A stretch of 64,000 nucleotides of DNA from an uncultured Clostridia bacterium (GTDB taxonomy: Bacteria > Bacillota > Clostridia > Christensenellales > Aristaeellaceae). Under the pieces are notes generated by a model. The model searched no databases. It was given only the letters and a program-made list of their open reading frames with translations, and was not told the DNA's origin. The stretch spans positions 1-64,000 of the forward strand of contig CAKTXZ010000011.1 in NCBI GenBank assembly GCA_934632155.1, written 5' to 3'. Shown here in pieces: positions 19,092-28,832 of this stretch; within the stretch, counting starts at the first letter, position 1, and each line of letters begins with the position of its first letter. Both the position numbers and the translations under genes were made by a program.

Positions 19092-20039
19092 ATGTCCACC
19101 CGAAACGATGGAAAAGGCCCCTCCGTCGGCAGGGCCGCCTGCCGCGCGCTGCGCCGGCACGCGCTGCCGCTGGCGGGCATTTTCCTTGCGCACGCCGCTC
19201 TGCGGGCGCTGGCGCTTGCGCCGCTTTATTTGTGGCAGCAGGAGGTTGAGCTCGGCCCGCTCCTTGGCGCGCGGTGGGCGCTTATCTCCGCGGCAGCGTA
19301 TCTGTTCGCTGTTTTTCCGCTGCGCGCATGGACGGGCGAGCGGCTGCGGTTTTATTCCGCGCCCCGCGTGCCGCGTCCGAAAAGGACGCCCTATTGGAAG
19401 TATTTTTCGCGTCAGTTGCTGCGCTTTGCCCGCGGCCTGATGTGGTGCGCGCCGTTTCTGATGCTGCTGGGCGTATTCCTGTATGCGATGAACAACGTGC
19501 CCCTGACGACGGTAAGGGATTACGTCAAGCGGCTGGCAGCGCTGGGCGCGGTCTTTGGCGCGGAGGCGAGCGTGAATCTGGGCGTGGCGATTTACGTTGC
19601 CCTGACCGTCTTTTTCGGGCTGATCGCCGCCTTCGGCTGGTGGCGCGATATGCCGATGGATTACCTGCCGGTCGCGCCGCTTGGCCTGCGCGCGGCGGGG
19701 CGGTACGCGGCCAAGACGCGGCTTCGCTCACGCGGCGATATGGCGAAAAATCTGCTGGCGAACGCGCTGCTTTCGCTGCCGGCGCTTCTGGGCGCTGCGG
19801 CGGCGCTGCTTCCATATTTGCGGGAAAAGCTGAATGTGTCCGACCGGCTGACGATGCTTCAGGCTGCGCTGCAGCTTTTCAAGCGTCCGCTGCCCGGACG
19901 CGAATGCCTGCTGCTTGCGGCCGCTTTTCTGGCGCTGTATCTGCCGATGTGCGCCCTGCGCAAGCTGCGCAGCGCCACGCTGGTGCGCCGCCTGACGCGG
20001 GAATTGGACGAGCGGGGGGAGAAGCGTGCGGCTGGATAA
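19092..20039 (+). CDS. Unrecognised multi-pass membrane protein
   Basis: This 315-residue protein has about six hydrophobic segments (roughly residues 24-47, 63-80, 113-133, 162-183, 222-245 and 276-295), each flanked by Arg-rich loops. I recognise no family, transporter motif or catalytic residues. The first residues are hydrophilic and basic. It heads a plus-strand operon with overlapping RNA-modification genes, and its 3' end overlaps the RsuA-type gene by 14 bases. The ATG at 19092 follows a GGGACGGAAAAA site. Confidence 0.7.
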   Translation: MSTRNDGKGPSVGRAACRALRRHALPLAGIFLAHAALRALALAPLYLWQQEVELGPLLGARWALISAAAYLFAVFPLRAWTGERLRFYSAPRVPRPKRTPYWKYFSRQLLRFARGLMWCAPFLMLLGVFLYAMNNVPLTTVRDYVKRLAALGAVFGAEASVNLGVAIYVALTVFFGLIAAFGWWRDMPMDYLPVAPLGLRAAGRYAAKTRLRSRGDMAKNLLANALLSLPALLGAAAALLPYLREKLNVSDRLTMLQAALQLFKRPLPGRECLLLAAAFLALYLPMCALRKLRSATLVRRLTRELDERGEKRAAG

Positions 20040-20736
20040 GATGCTTGCCAATCTGGGCGTCGCCACGCGCGCGAACTGCCGCGCGCTGCTTCGGGACGGC
20101 CGGGTGACGGTCGGCGGCGCGTTGGCGCGCGATCCCGCCATGCAGGTAGCGCAGGAGGACGTGATCTGCCTTGACGGCCGGGCGCTGGACACGCGTCTTA
20201 CCCGCCACGGCATGCTCTATAAGCCCGCCGGAGTGCTGACGGCGGCGGAGGATGCGCGGCAGCCTACCGTGATGGCGCTTTTGCCCCCGGTCTGCCGCGC
20301 CTTGGGCTGCATGCCGGTGGGAAGGCTGGATAAGGACACCACGGGCATTTTGATCTTTACCACGGACGGCGAGCTGGCGCACCGGCTGATCGGCCCAAGG
20401 TTTCACGTGGACAAGGTCTACCGCGCGCGGGTGGACGGCGTGCTGACGCAGGCGGATGCGGACGCCTTTGCACGGGGAATTCCCCTGCGCGATTTTACGG
20501 CGCTGCCCGCGCGGCTGCGCCTGATTGCCCCGGGCGAGGCCGAGGCGACCGTGCAGGAGGGCAAATACCATCAGGTCAAGCGAATGTTCGCCGCGGTGGG
20601 CAAGCCTGTGACCGCGCTGCATCGCGTCCGCTTCGGGCCGCTTGCGCTGGACGAGGATATGCAGCCGGGGGATTTTCGCGAATTGACGCAGGAGGAAGCG
20701 GCGGCGCTCTATCATGCCGCCGGTATGCAGCCATGA
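20026..20736 (+). CDS. RsuA-family pseudouridine synthase
   Basis: This 236-residue enzyme of the RsuA/RluB/RluE class modifies a specific uridine in rRNA. An N-terminal S4 domain (MRLDKMLANLGVATRANCRA) precedes the catalytic motif PVGRLDKDTTGILIFTTDG, which holds the nucleophilic Asp. KYHQVKRMFAAVG is the conserved C-terminal loop. The start is GTG at 20026 with a GGGGGAGAAGC site; it lies inside the end of the preceding gene. The length is typical of RsuA (16S rRNA) but does not identify the target. Confidence 0.92.
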   Translation: MRLDKMLANLGVATRANCRALLRDGRVTVGGALARDPAMQVAQEDVICLDGRALDTRLTRHGMLYKPAGVLTAAEDARQPTVMALLPPVCRALGCMPVGRLDKDTTGILIFTTDGELAHRLIGPRFHVDKVYRARVDGVLTQADADAFARGIPLRDFTALPARLRLIAPGEAEATVQEGKYHQVKRMFAAVGKPVTALHRVRFGPLALDEDMQPGDFRELTQEEAAALYHAAGMQP

Positions 20737-21338
20737 CAAACGACCATTACTATTCCGCCGCGCCCGAAAGCGCGCATCGCTACGCCGAATGCGCCTACGC
20801 GTATCGCGGCGAGACGCTGCGCTTTATGACGGACGCGGGTGTGTTTTCCAGGGGAGAGGTGGACTTTGGCACCGATACGCTGCTGCGCGCGCTGCCCGAC
20901 GGGCTTTCCGGGCGCGTGCTGGATTTGGGCTGCGGTTGGGGTGCGGTGGGCGTGAGCGTGGGCAAAAAATACTCCGCGTGCGAGGTTGTCATGAGCGACG
21001 TTAACACCCGCGCGCTGGCGCTGGCTGCGCGCAACGCCGCCGCCAACGGCGTTCGGGCGCAAACGCTGGAAAGCGACGGGCTGGACTCCGTTCCGGGACG
21101 CTTTGACGCGGTGCTGACCAACCCGCCCATTCGCGCGGGCAAGGCGGCGATCTACCGCCTTTTCGCGCAGTGCGCGCAACGCCTTGCGCCCGGCGGCGCG
21201 CTGTATATCGTTATCCGTAAGCAGCAGGGCGCGCAGTCGGCGATCGCGTATCTGCGCGGGATATTTGAAAGCGTGGAAACCATCGACAAAAGCGGCGGCT
21301 TCTGGGTGATTTGCTGCCGAAGGGAGGAAGAAGCATAA
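20733..21338 (+). CDS. YbxB/RsmC-like class I methyltransferase
   Basis: A 201-residue SAM-dependent methyltransferase. The SAM-binding loop is VLDLGCGWGAVGVSVG, the acidic residue after strand 2 is in MSDVNTRAL, and the catalytic motif NPPIRAGK matches RsmC-type guanine-N2 rRNA methyltransferases. It is only the catalytic half compared with proteobacterial RsmC (about 340 residues), as in Bacillus YbxB. It begins in an ATGA overlap with the pseudouridine synthase, which supports an rRNA-modification role. Confidence 0.88.
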   Translation: MTNDHYYSAAPESAHRYAECAYAYRGETLRFMTDAGVFSRGEVDFGTDTLLRALPDGLSGRVLDLGCGWGAVGVSVGKKYSACEVVMSDVNTRALALAARNAAANGVRAQTLESDGLDSVPGRFDAVLTNPPIRAGKAAIYRLFAQCAQRLAPGGALYIVIRKQQGAQSAIAYLRGIFESVETIDKSGGFWVICCRREEEA

Positions 21339-22508
21339 ATGTACGATCAGGCTTTTTTCGACGCGGGGATGGCGCGTCGGGGCACCTTTTGCCTGAAATG
21401 GGATATTCCGGGCATGCTGCCGGAGGACGGCGTGCCCATGTGGGTGGCGGATATGGATTTTGCTTGCGCCGCGCCCATTCGCGACGCGGTGATCGCGCGC
21501 GCGGAGCACATGTGCTACGGCTATCCGATGAATAACCCGGCGGACGATCAGGCGGTGTGCGATTATTGGCGGCGGCACCACGCGCTGGATTTTGCGCCCC
21601 GGCAGATGACGCGCATGCCCTGCGTGGTGACGGGCATGGGGGCGGCGGTGCGCGCCCTGACCAAGCCCGGCGACGGCGTGGCGATTTTTACGCCGGTTTA
21701 TCCGCCGTTCTTTTCCGCGATTGAAATGAACGGGCGGCGGCTGGTGAAGCTGCCGCTGGATCGGGATGCGGACGGCCGGTATCGCATGAACCTTGATTCC
21801 CTGCGGCAGGCGCTGGAGGGCGGCGTTCGGGCGCTGCTTTTCTGCAATCCGCATAATCCGCTTTCCCGCGCTTGGACGCGGGAGGAGCTGAAGGCGCTGG
21901 TCGATCTGGCGGCGGCGTATGACGCGATCATCATCAGCGACGAAATTCACGCGGACTTTGTCTATGCGCCCAACCGTCACGTGCCCATGCTGTCCGTTCC
22001 GGGCGCGAAGGAGCGCACGCTCATGTTCCTTTCCGCCAGCAAAACCTTTAACGTAGCCGGCCTTTTGCAGGCCAACGCCGTCAGCTTTAACGAAGCGATG
22101 CTGGCCGCCGTGCAAAAGGAGCTGGAGCTTTCCGGCGCGGTGAGCGGCAATGTGTTTTCCACGGCGGCAACGCGCGCGGCCTATACGCATTGCGATGACT
22201 GGCGCGCCGGCCTGTTGAATTATCTGGACGGCAACCGCGCGCTGCTGCGCGAGCAGATGAACGCGCTGCTGCCCGACGCCGCGCTTGCGCCCATTGAGGC
22301 GACGTATCTGGCGTGGATCGATCTGCGGGCATACTGTGCGTCCTCGGCGGAAATCGACGAAAAATGCCGGCGCCACGGGCTGGTGCTCAATCGCGGCGAT
22401 ACCTTCGGCGCGGAGGGAGACGGCTTCATGCGCCTGAACTTTGGATGCAATCGTGAAAACCTGCGCCGGGGCGTGGCGAAGCTCGCCGCGGCCATGAAGG
22501 AGGAATAA
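21339..22508 (+). CDS. MalY/PatB-type PLP-dependent C-S lyase (fold type I)
   Basis: This 389-residue protein is of the MalY/PatB class, which usually cleaves cystathionine or cysteine conjugates (beta-lyase). It has the family N-terminus with VPMWVADMDFACAAPI, the aspartate contact NPHNPLSRAWTREEL and ISDEIHADFVY. The PLP Schiff-base Lys is in FLSASKTFNVAGLLQ. The conserved C-terminal Arg is in RLNFGC. It follows the methyltransferase directly and precedes pepV by 3 bases. The natural substrate (cystathionine, cysteine or modified cysteine) is not determined by sequence. Confidence 0.9.
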   Translation: MYDQAFFDAGMARRGTFCLKWDIPGMLPEDGVPMWVADMDFACAAPIRDAVIARAEHMCYGYPMNNPADDQAVCDYWRRHHALDFAPRQMTRMPCVVTGMGAAVRALTKPGDGVAIFTPVYPPFFSAIEMNGRRLVKLPLDRDADGRYRMNLDSLRQALEGGVRALLFCNPHNPLSRAWTREELKALVDLAAAYDAIIISDEIHADFVYAPNRHVPMLSVPGAKERTLMFLSASKTFNVAGLLQANAVSFNEAMLAAVQKELELSGAVSGNVFSTAATRAAYTHCDDWRAGLLNYLDGNRALLREQMNALLPDAALAPIEATYLAWIDLRAYCASSAEIDEKCRRHGLVLNRGDTFGAEGDGFMRLNFGCNRENLRRGVAKLAAAMKEE

Positions 22509-22511
22509 CGT

Positions 22512-23888
22512 ATGACGGATATGAGCCGCTTGGACGCGATTTTGGCCGGATATCAGGATGAAATGGTGCGGACGCTGCAAAAATGGGTGTCCATTCCCAG
22601 CGTCAAGGGCGAGGCGCGGGAGGGGGCGCCCTATGGCGCGGAAAACCGCCGCGCGCTGGATACGGCGCTGGCGGATTGCGCAGCGATGGGCTTTGCGACG
22701 CAGATGATCGACGGCTATGCGGGGCATGCCGATCTGGGCTGCGGCGACGCGCGGGACGCGCTGGGTATTCTGGCGCATCTGGACGTTGTGCCTGTGGGCG
22801 ACGGCTGGACGGTCGCGCCCTTTGGCGGCGAGATTCGGGACGGCAAAATCTATGGCCGCGGCACGAGCGACGATAAGGGGCCGGCGGTCGCGGCGCTGTA
22901 CGCGATGCGCGCGGTGAAGGAGGCGGGCGTTCCGCTCCGGCGCATGGTGCGGCTGATTCTGGGCTGCGACGAGGAATGCGGCTCGTCGGATATGGCGTAT
23001 TATAAACAGCATGCCGTTATGCCGCGCTCCGGCTTCAGTCCGGACGCCGATTACCCGGTCATCAACATTGAAAAGGGCGGCTGCCACCTGAAAATTGCCG
23101 GAAAGCAGGCGGAGGACGGCCTGCAGGTGATCGAAATGAACGTGGGCGAACGGGCGAACGTGGTGCCCGGCTTTGCCAGCGCGCTGGTTGCGGGCGACGA
23201 AGAGCTGGCGGCGCTGGTTGCGCAAAAGGCGAAGACGCTCCCCTATCCCGTTTCGGCGCGAATGGAAAACGGTGCGGTGCGCATTGAAACGGTGGGCGTA
23301 ACGGGGCACGCCGCCTTCCCGCAGCACGGACGCAACGCCGTGGGGCAAATGCTGCTGCTTCTGCGCGATCTGGGCGCGAAGGGCGTGATCGCCGATCTGG
23401 CCGACGCAATCGGCATGACGTGCATGGGCGAGGGGCTCGGCGTCGCCATGCAGGACGATATTTCCGGCAGCCTGACCTGCAGCCTTGGCATCATTCGCGT
23501 AAACGCGGCGGGCGCGGAGGCTATTTTGGATATCCGCTATCCTGTGCTGCTGAATCTGGATGAAATGGTACGGCTGGTAAAAATGCGCCTGCCGGCTTGC
23601 GATGTTACGGTGGAAAGCAGCCGCAGGCCGCATCACGTCAGCGCGCACACGCCGCTGGTGCGCGAGCTGCTGCAGGCGTACCATGACGCGACGGGCGGCG
23701 AAATGAAGACCGTGGCCATCGGCGGCGGCACCTATGCCCAGTCGATGGAGGAGGGCGTGGCCTTTGGCGCGCTGTTCCCGGGCGAAACCGAAATGGCGCA
23801 TCAGGCGGACGAATATATGCCGCTGGCGTCGTTGTTTGAAAACGCACGGATTTTCGCGCGCGCCATTGTGCGTCTGGCCGGTGCGTAA
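22512..23888 (+). CDS. pepV: M20-family dipeptidase PepV
   Basis: This 458-residue metallopeptidase of the PepV subgroup cleaves dipeptides with two zinc ions. Zinc ligands are visible in ILAHLDVVPVGDGW (His and the following Asp), GRGTSDDKGPAVAAL (Asp), LGCDEECGSSDM (Glu pair) and the C-terminal EMAHQADEYM (His). The length fits the family (about 460-470). It is in tight tandem with the PLP lyase, so peptide and sulfur amino-acid salvage may be linked. Confidence 0.93.
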   Translation: MTDMSRLDAILAGYQDEMVRTLQKWVSIPSVKGEAREGAPYGAENRRALDTALADCAAMGFATQMIDGYAGHADLGCGDARDALGILAHLDVVPVGDGWTVAPFGGEIRDGKIYGRGTSDDKGPAVAALYAMRAVKEAGVPLRRMVRLILGCDEECGSSDMAYYKQHAVMPRSGFSPDADYPVINIEKGGCHLKIAGKQAEDGLQVIEMNVGERANVVPGFASALVAGDEELAALVAQKAKTLPYPVSARMENGAVRIETVGVTGHAAFPQHGRNAVGQMLLLLRDLGAKGVIADLADAIGMTCMGEGLGVAMQDDISGSLTCSLGIIRVNAAGAEAILDIRYPVLLNLDEMVRLVKMRLPACDVTVESSRRPHHVSAHTPLVRELLQAYHDATGGEMKTVAIGGGTYAQSMEEGVAFGALFPGETEMAHQADEYMPLASLFENARIFARAIVRLAGA

Positions 23889-23891
23889 GCC

Positions 23892-24401
23892 ATGCGCCTG
23901 ACGAAGGACTTTTTTACCCGCGACGTGCTTTGGGTTGCGCCCGAGCTGCCGGGTAAGCGCCTGTGCCGCAGGCTTCCGGACGGGCGGGTGCTCTCCGCGC
24001 GCATTACGGAGGCCGAGGCCTATCGCGGCGAGGAGGACGGCGCCTGCCATGCCCGCAGCGGCCGCACGGCGCGAACGCAGATCATGTACGGCGAGGGCGG
24101 GTATGCGTATATCTACTTGATTTACGGCCTGCATTGGCTTTTTAACGTCGTGACGGGCCCGAAAGATATGCCGCAGGCGGCGTTGATTCGCGCCCTTGAG
24201 CCGCCCCTGAACGGCCCTGCCAAATGGACGAAGGCCTTTGGTGTAACGGGCGCGCAAAACGGCCTTTACCTGCCCGAGAGCGAGGAAATTTGGCTCGAGG
24301 AGGGGGAAGCGCCCGCCGCCGTGGCCGCCTGCCCGCGCGTGGGCATCGATTACGCGCAGGAGCCGTGGCGCAGCATGCCGTGGCGCTTTGTCGCCGAATA
24401 A
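23892..24401 (+). CDS. DNA-3-methyladenine glycosylase (AAG/MPG family)
   Basis: This base-excision-repair glycosylase removes alkylated purines. The protein (169 residues) shows ITEAEAYRGEEDGACHA with the catalytic Glu, then RTARTQIMYGEGGYAYIYL (DNA-intercalating Tyr region). LNGPAKWTKAFGVTGAQNG is the compacted GPG/LTKA region. Family members are usually nearer 190-200 residues, so this is a short but apparently complete form. It starts 4 bases after pepV. Confidence 0.88.
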   Translation: MRLTKDFFTRDVLWVAPELPGKRLCRRLPDGRVLSARITEAEAYRGEEDGACHARSGRTARTQIMYGEGGYAYIYLIYGLHWLFNVVTGPKDMPQAALIRALEPPLNGPAKWTKAFGVTGAQNGLYLPESEEIWLEEGEAPAAVAACPRVGIDYAQEPWRSMPWRFVAE

Positions 24402-24540
24402 TTCGGGCTGCAGATGAATCAACGCCGCCTGTCGCGTCCCTTTCGCCGCGGCTTTCGCCGCTTGAATTGGCCGGAACAAAATGCGTTTCGCGGCTTGCCC
24501 TATGGCTGCCTGCGCATAGTATGGAAAAGGAGAAACGATT

Positions 24541-25488
24541 ATGCCGATTGCACCGATTTTGATGACCCCTGCCTATCGCTGCGGCGAAATGACGCCTTGG
24601 GGCGGGGATAGAATGGCCAAGGTCTACGGGCGGAAGCTGCCCGACGCGCGAACGGGCGAAAGCTTGGAAGTCAGCGCGATTCCGGGGCTGGAAAGCCGCG
24701 ACGCGCAGGGACGGACGCTGCCGGAGCTCATCGCCCTTTACGGCGAGGCGCTGACCGGAACGGCGGTGAAGGGGCCTTTCCCACTGCTGCTCAAGTTACT
24801 GGACGCGCGCGACACGCTCAGCGTACAGGTGCATCCGGACGACGCGTATGCCGCTGCCGTCGAGCATAAGCTGGGGAAGACCGAGGCGTGGCACATTCTC
24901 GCGGCGGACGAGGGCGCGCAGCTGGTATACGGCGTAAAGAAAGGCGTAACGAAGGAAGCGCTGCTTGCCGCCAGCCGTGCGGGCGCGGCGGTGGAGGATC
25001 TGCTGCGCTATGTGCCGGTTAAGGCGGGCGAAACATATTATATTCCCGCCGGTATGGTGCATGCCATCGGCCGGGGAATTATGCTTTATGAAATTCAGCA
25101 ATCCAGCGATGTGACCTATCGCTTCTACGACTGGGAGCGAACGGATCAAAACGGCAACAAGCGCGCGCTGCACATCCAGAAGGCCGTGGACGTGACGGAT
25201 GTGAACGCGCAGCTTTCCGCCGCGCCCGAGGTCTTTGTCGCGCCGGGACATCAGCGGCTGCTGAACGAAAAGTATTTCATGCTGGATCAGTATCGCGATT
25301 TTTCCGGCGTTGTGGCGCGCGATCCGCGGCGCTTTGCCATCCTGACGGCGCTTGGGGAAACAACCCTTCGCTGGGAGGGGGGCGAAACGGCGCTTTTGCC
25401 CGGCCAGACGGCGCTGCTGCCGGCAGACGGCTACGACCTGCATCTGGAAACGCGTGAGGCGCTGCTTTCCTGCCCGACGCTTGCCTAA
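24541..25488 (+). CDS. manA: Mannose-6-phosphate isomerase, class I
   Basis: ManA interconverts mannose-6-phosphate and fructose-6-phosphate with a zinc ion. The 315-residue Firmicutes-type short form has the zinc-binding cupin motifs QVHPDDAYAAAVEHKLGKTE and YYIPAGMVHAIGRG, plus YEIQQSSDVTYRFYDW. The ATG at 24541 has a clear AAAGGAGA site. A 139-bp gap before it separates it from the glycosylase, so it may have its own promoter. It could feed the mannose-nucleotide gene at 48795. Confidence 0.93.
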   Translation: MPIAPILMTPAYRCGEMTPWGGDRMAKVYGRKLPDARTGESLEVSAIPGLESRDAQGRTLPELIALYGEALTGTAVKGPFPLLLKLLDARDTLSVQVHPDDAYAAAVEHKLGKTEAWHILAADEGAQLVYGVKKGVTKEALLAASRAGAAVEDLLRYVPVKAGETYYIPAGMVHAIGRGIMLYEIQQSSDVTYRFYDWERTDQNGNKRALHIQKAVDVTDVNAQLSAAPEVFVAPGHQRLLNEKYFMLDQYRDFSGVVARDPRRFAILTALGETTLRWEGGETALLPGQTALLPADGYDLHLETREALLSCPTLA

Positions 25489-25662
25489 AGCGTGGGCGGC
25501 GCCGTTTTTTCAAAGCCGCACCCGCCCGCCGTTTTTTCGCGCCGGCTTCCAAAAATCGAAACGCATATCTCGTCGGGCTGCAAAGTAGCGCGGCGGCTGA
25601 ATGTGATTTTGAATATAAGCAGCATGAATTGTAAAAACTGGAGCAGGAAAACGCAAATACGC

Positions 25663-25691
25663 TTGACAGCCCGCGAATTTGCTGGTATTTT
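25663..25691 (+). promoter_or_regulatory. Possible promoter for murB-whiA
   Basis: TTGACA (25663-25668), a 17-bp spacer and TATTTT (25686-25691) with a TGG just before the -10. The predicted transcript start near 25698 would fall inside the murB ribosome-binding site, so either the message is almost leaderless or this promoter is not the one used. Confidence 0.5.
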
Positions 25692-25706
25692 TATGGAGGA
25701 ATGCAC

Positions 25707-26608
<902 letters not shown>

Positions 26609-26612
<4 letters not shown>

Positions 26613-27547
26613 GCTTCTCCTCCCTTGTCAAGCAGGAGCTCTTGCGCGTGCAGCCTGAAAAGCCCTGCTGTATGCTGAGCGAATTAACCGCGCTGACGCA
26701 GACGCGCGCGTCGCTGCAACTGAGCGGCGGCGGCCGGGTTCGCGTCGTGTATGAGGTGGAAAGCGCGCCGCTGGCCAAGCGGATTTTCATGCTGCTGAAA
26801 AAGCGATTGGAAATTACGCCTGTGCTTTCCTTTGCGCGTTATGGGCGGCTGGGCGGCCGCAGGGCGTGTGTTTTGACCGTTCAGGAGGGCGACAGCCGAA
26901 GGCTTTTGGTCGCGCTGCATATGCTGCGCGAGGAGGGCGGCGCCATGCTGCGCGGCATGCCGCGCTCGGTCATGACGCGGCGCTGCTGCCGCGCGGCCTT
27001 TGTGCGGGGCATGTTTCTGGGGGCGGGCGCTGCTTCCAGCCCGGAAAAGGGCTACCATATGGAGTTTGTCGTTTCCGAAAGCCGCGCGCAGGGGCTGCTG
27101 GATGTGCTGACCAAAAGCGGCGTTCCGGCGCAAATGACCGGGCGCCGCGGGCAGAAGCTGGTTTATATCAAGAAGGGCGACGACGTGGTATCCGCTCTGG
27201 CGCTGATGGGCGCGCACGGCGCGCTGCTGGAGATGGAAAACATCCGCATTCGCCGTGAATCGCGCAATCAGGCCAACCGCGCGCGCAACTGCGACGAGGC
27301 GAACCTGAACAAGCAATTATCCGCCGGCTCGGCGCAGGCGCAGGCGATCGTGGCCTATTCGCTCAGGCATGGTCTGGGTGGGCTGGAAAAGGATTTGCAG
27401 GCGCTGGCGCGACTTCGGATGCTGCATCCGGAGGCCTCGCTGCAGGAGCTTGGCGAAATGCTCTCGCCGCCGATTGGCAAATCCGGCGTTAATCATCGCA
27501 TGCGCAGGCTGATGGCCGCACTTGCGGAGAATAAAATTGAAACATAG
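26609..27547 (+). CDS. whiA: WhiA family regulator
   Basis: WhiA combines an N-terminal LAGLIDADG homing-endonuclease-like fold (about residues 85-200, with CRAAFVRGMFLGAGAASSPE) and a C-terminal helix-turn-helix (about 225-305: LRMLHPEASLQELGEMLSPP, then IGKSGVNHRMRRL). It is a nucleoid-associated or developmental transcription factor in Gram-positive bacteria, linked to division and envelope genes. The protein has 312 residues. It starts inside the murB stop (ATGA). In many Bacillota rapZ and yvcK (glmR) lie between murB and whiA; both are absent here. Confidence 0.95.
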
Positions 27548-27704
27548 GGCGTTTTCGCGCAATGGGGCGGCGGAGGCTTCTTCTTGCACCTGCCTGACCT
27601 GCGGTTTTCGGAGTTCCGCTCGCCGAAGCTCCGAAGCCACCCTTGCCTTTGCGCAAGGCTTACCCACCGCGGCGTCGCCCTTCAGAGCGAAGGAATGAAC
27701 AGAT

Positions 27705-28736
27705 ATGATCAAGTATTGCCTGAAGCTGGCCGGCATTACGCCGCTAAACCGTATGCAGATCGAGCATTTGGCGCATCTGGCGGGGAAGTTTACGGCCCGC
27801 ATCACATTTGAACACAAAAACCGGCTGATTAACGGTAAATCCATGCTGGGGCTTTTGTGTCTTGGCGTAACGGGGGAGGATGCGGTGATTCTCTCCGTGG
27901 ACGGGGAGGACGAGCTGGAGGCCGCGCAGCAGCTCAAGCGCCTGTTGGATACGGGCGTTGCGCCGCCCAAGGACGCGACGGACGCCGAGCGACTGATGCA
28001 GAGGATTAAGCTGCGCTATGCCGATATTCTGATGGATAACCTGACCGGCTTTTATATCTACGGCTCGCTGGCGAGCGATTGCTTCCAATGGGAAAAGAGC
28101 GATTTGGACTTTCTGGTGGTCGTGAAAAATGAAATGCCGGTACAGAAAAAAATCGCGCTGGTGGAAACGCTGTATACGCTGCGGGAGGACGCGCCGCCCA
28201 TGGGCTTTGAAATGAGCGTTTTGACGGAGGAGGCCTGCCAGAGCGTGCAGTATCCTATTCCGTATTTGCTGCATTATTCCGCGCGCTGGACGGCGGAATA
28301 TGAGCAGGATCCGATGGGCTTTTGCGAACGGATGCACGGCGTGGATCCCGACCTGACGACGCATATTCTTTCGCTGCACGCGCACCATCAGGTGCTGCTG
28401 GGCCCCAGCGTCGCGCGCATTTTCGGAACGGTCAGCCGCCGGGACGCGCTGCGCGCGATGCGGCTTGACGTTGAAAACGCCGAGCAAAGCGTGCATGACG
28501 CGCCGGTGTATTATGTGCTGAACCTGTGCCGGATGATGGCGTATGTGGACGAGGGCGCCGTGCTTTCCAAAAAGGAGGGCGGCGAATGGGCGATGGAGCA
28601 TTTGCCCGCCGCCCATCAATCCCTTATTCAGGCCGCGCTGAACGCTTATCAGGCCGGGCGCGATATGTTTTATGATCGTGGACAGGCTGAGGAATTCTGT
28701 TATGAAATGCGCAGGCGGCTGGAAGCGGCAGAATAA
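27705..28736 (+). CDS. HPr/Crh-like domain fused to AadA-like nucleotidyltransferase
   Basis: The 343 residues split in two. Residues about 20-85 look like an HPr phosphocarrier domain: AGKFTARITFEHKNRLINGK leads into KSMLGLLCLGV, then VILSVDGEDELEAAQQLKRL. Aligned on the KF and KSMLG motifs, the catalytic His15 position is Asn and the neighbouring Arg is Met, while the Ser46 equivalent is kept. Residues about 110-340 resemble the ANT(3'')/AadA group: YGSLASDCFQWEKSDLDFLV is the nucleotidyltransferase GS..DxD motif. The C-terminal helical domain has LNLCRMMAYVDEG and SKKEGGEWAMEHLP. A sensor or regulatory function is possible; antibiotic modification is not shown. The ATG follows AAGGA by about 10 nt. 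The 157 bp before it show no clear promoter. Confidence 0.75.
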   Translation: MIKYCLKLAGITPLNRMQIEHLAHLAGKFTARITFEHKNRLINGKSMLGLLCLGVTGEDAVILSVDGEDELEAAQQLKRLLDTGVAPPKDATDAERLMQRIKLRYADILMDNLTGFYIYGSLASDCFQWEKSDLDFLVVVKNEMPVQKKIALVETLYTLREDAPPMGFEMSVLTEEACQSVQYPIPYLLHYSARWTAEYEQDPMGFCERMHGVDPDLTTHILSLHAHHQVLLGPSVARIFGTVSRRDALRAMRLDVENAEQSVHDAPVYYVLNLCRMMAYVDEGAVLSKKEGGEWAMEHLPAAHQSLIQAALNAYQAGRDMFYDRGQAEEFCYEMRRRLEAAE

Positions 28737-28758
28737 GAATATAAAATGCGATGCATTG

Positions 28759-28803
28759 AAAAAGGGAAGCCGTTCGCCGATTGTTTGGAACGGTTTCCCT
28801 TTT
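28759..28803. terminator. Bidirectional intrinsic terminator
   Basis: A stem of about 16 bp (AAAAGGGAAgCCGTTC with GAACGGTTTCCCTTTT; one G:T pair) between converging genes. It has T tracts on both strands, so it should end the fusion-gene transcript and the capA transcript. Confidence 0.9.
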
Positions 28804-28832
28804 GCTTTGAAGCGGCTGCCTATGTCCGGCGA

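Noticed and set aside
20712..24479. Continuous 1255-residue frame on the minus strand
   Set aside because: It is antisense to five well-identified plus-strand genes; high GC content makes stop-free antisense frames common.
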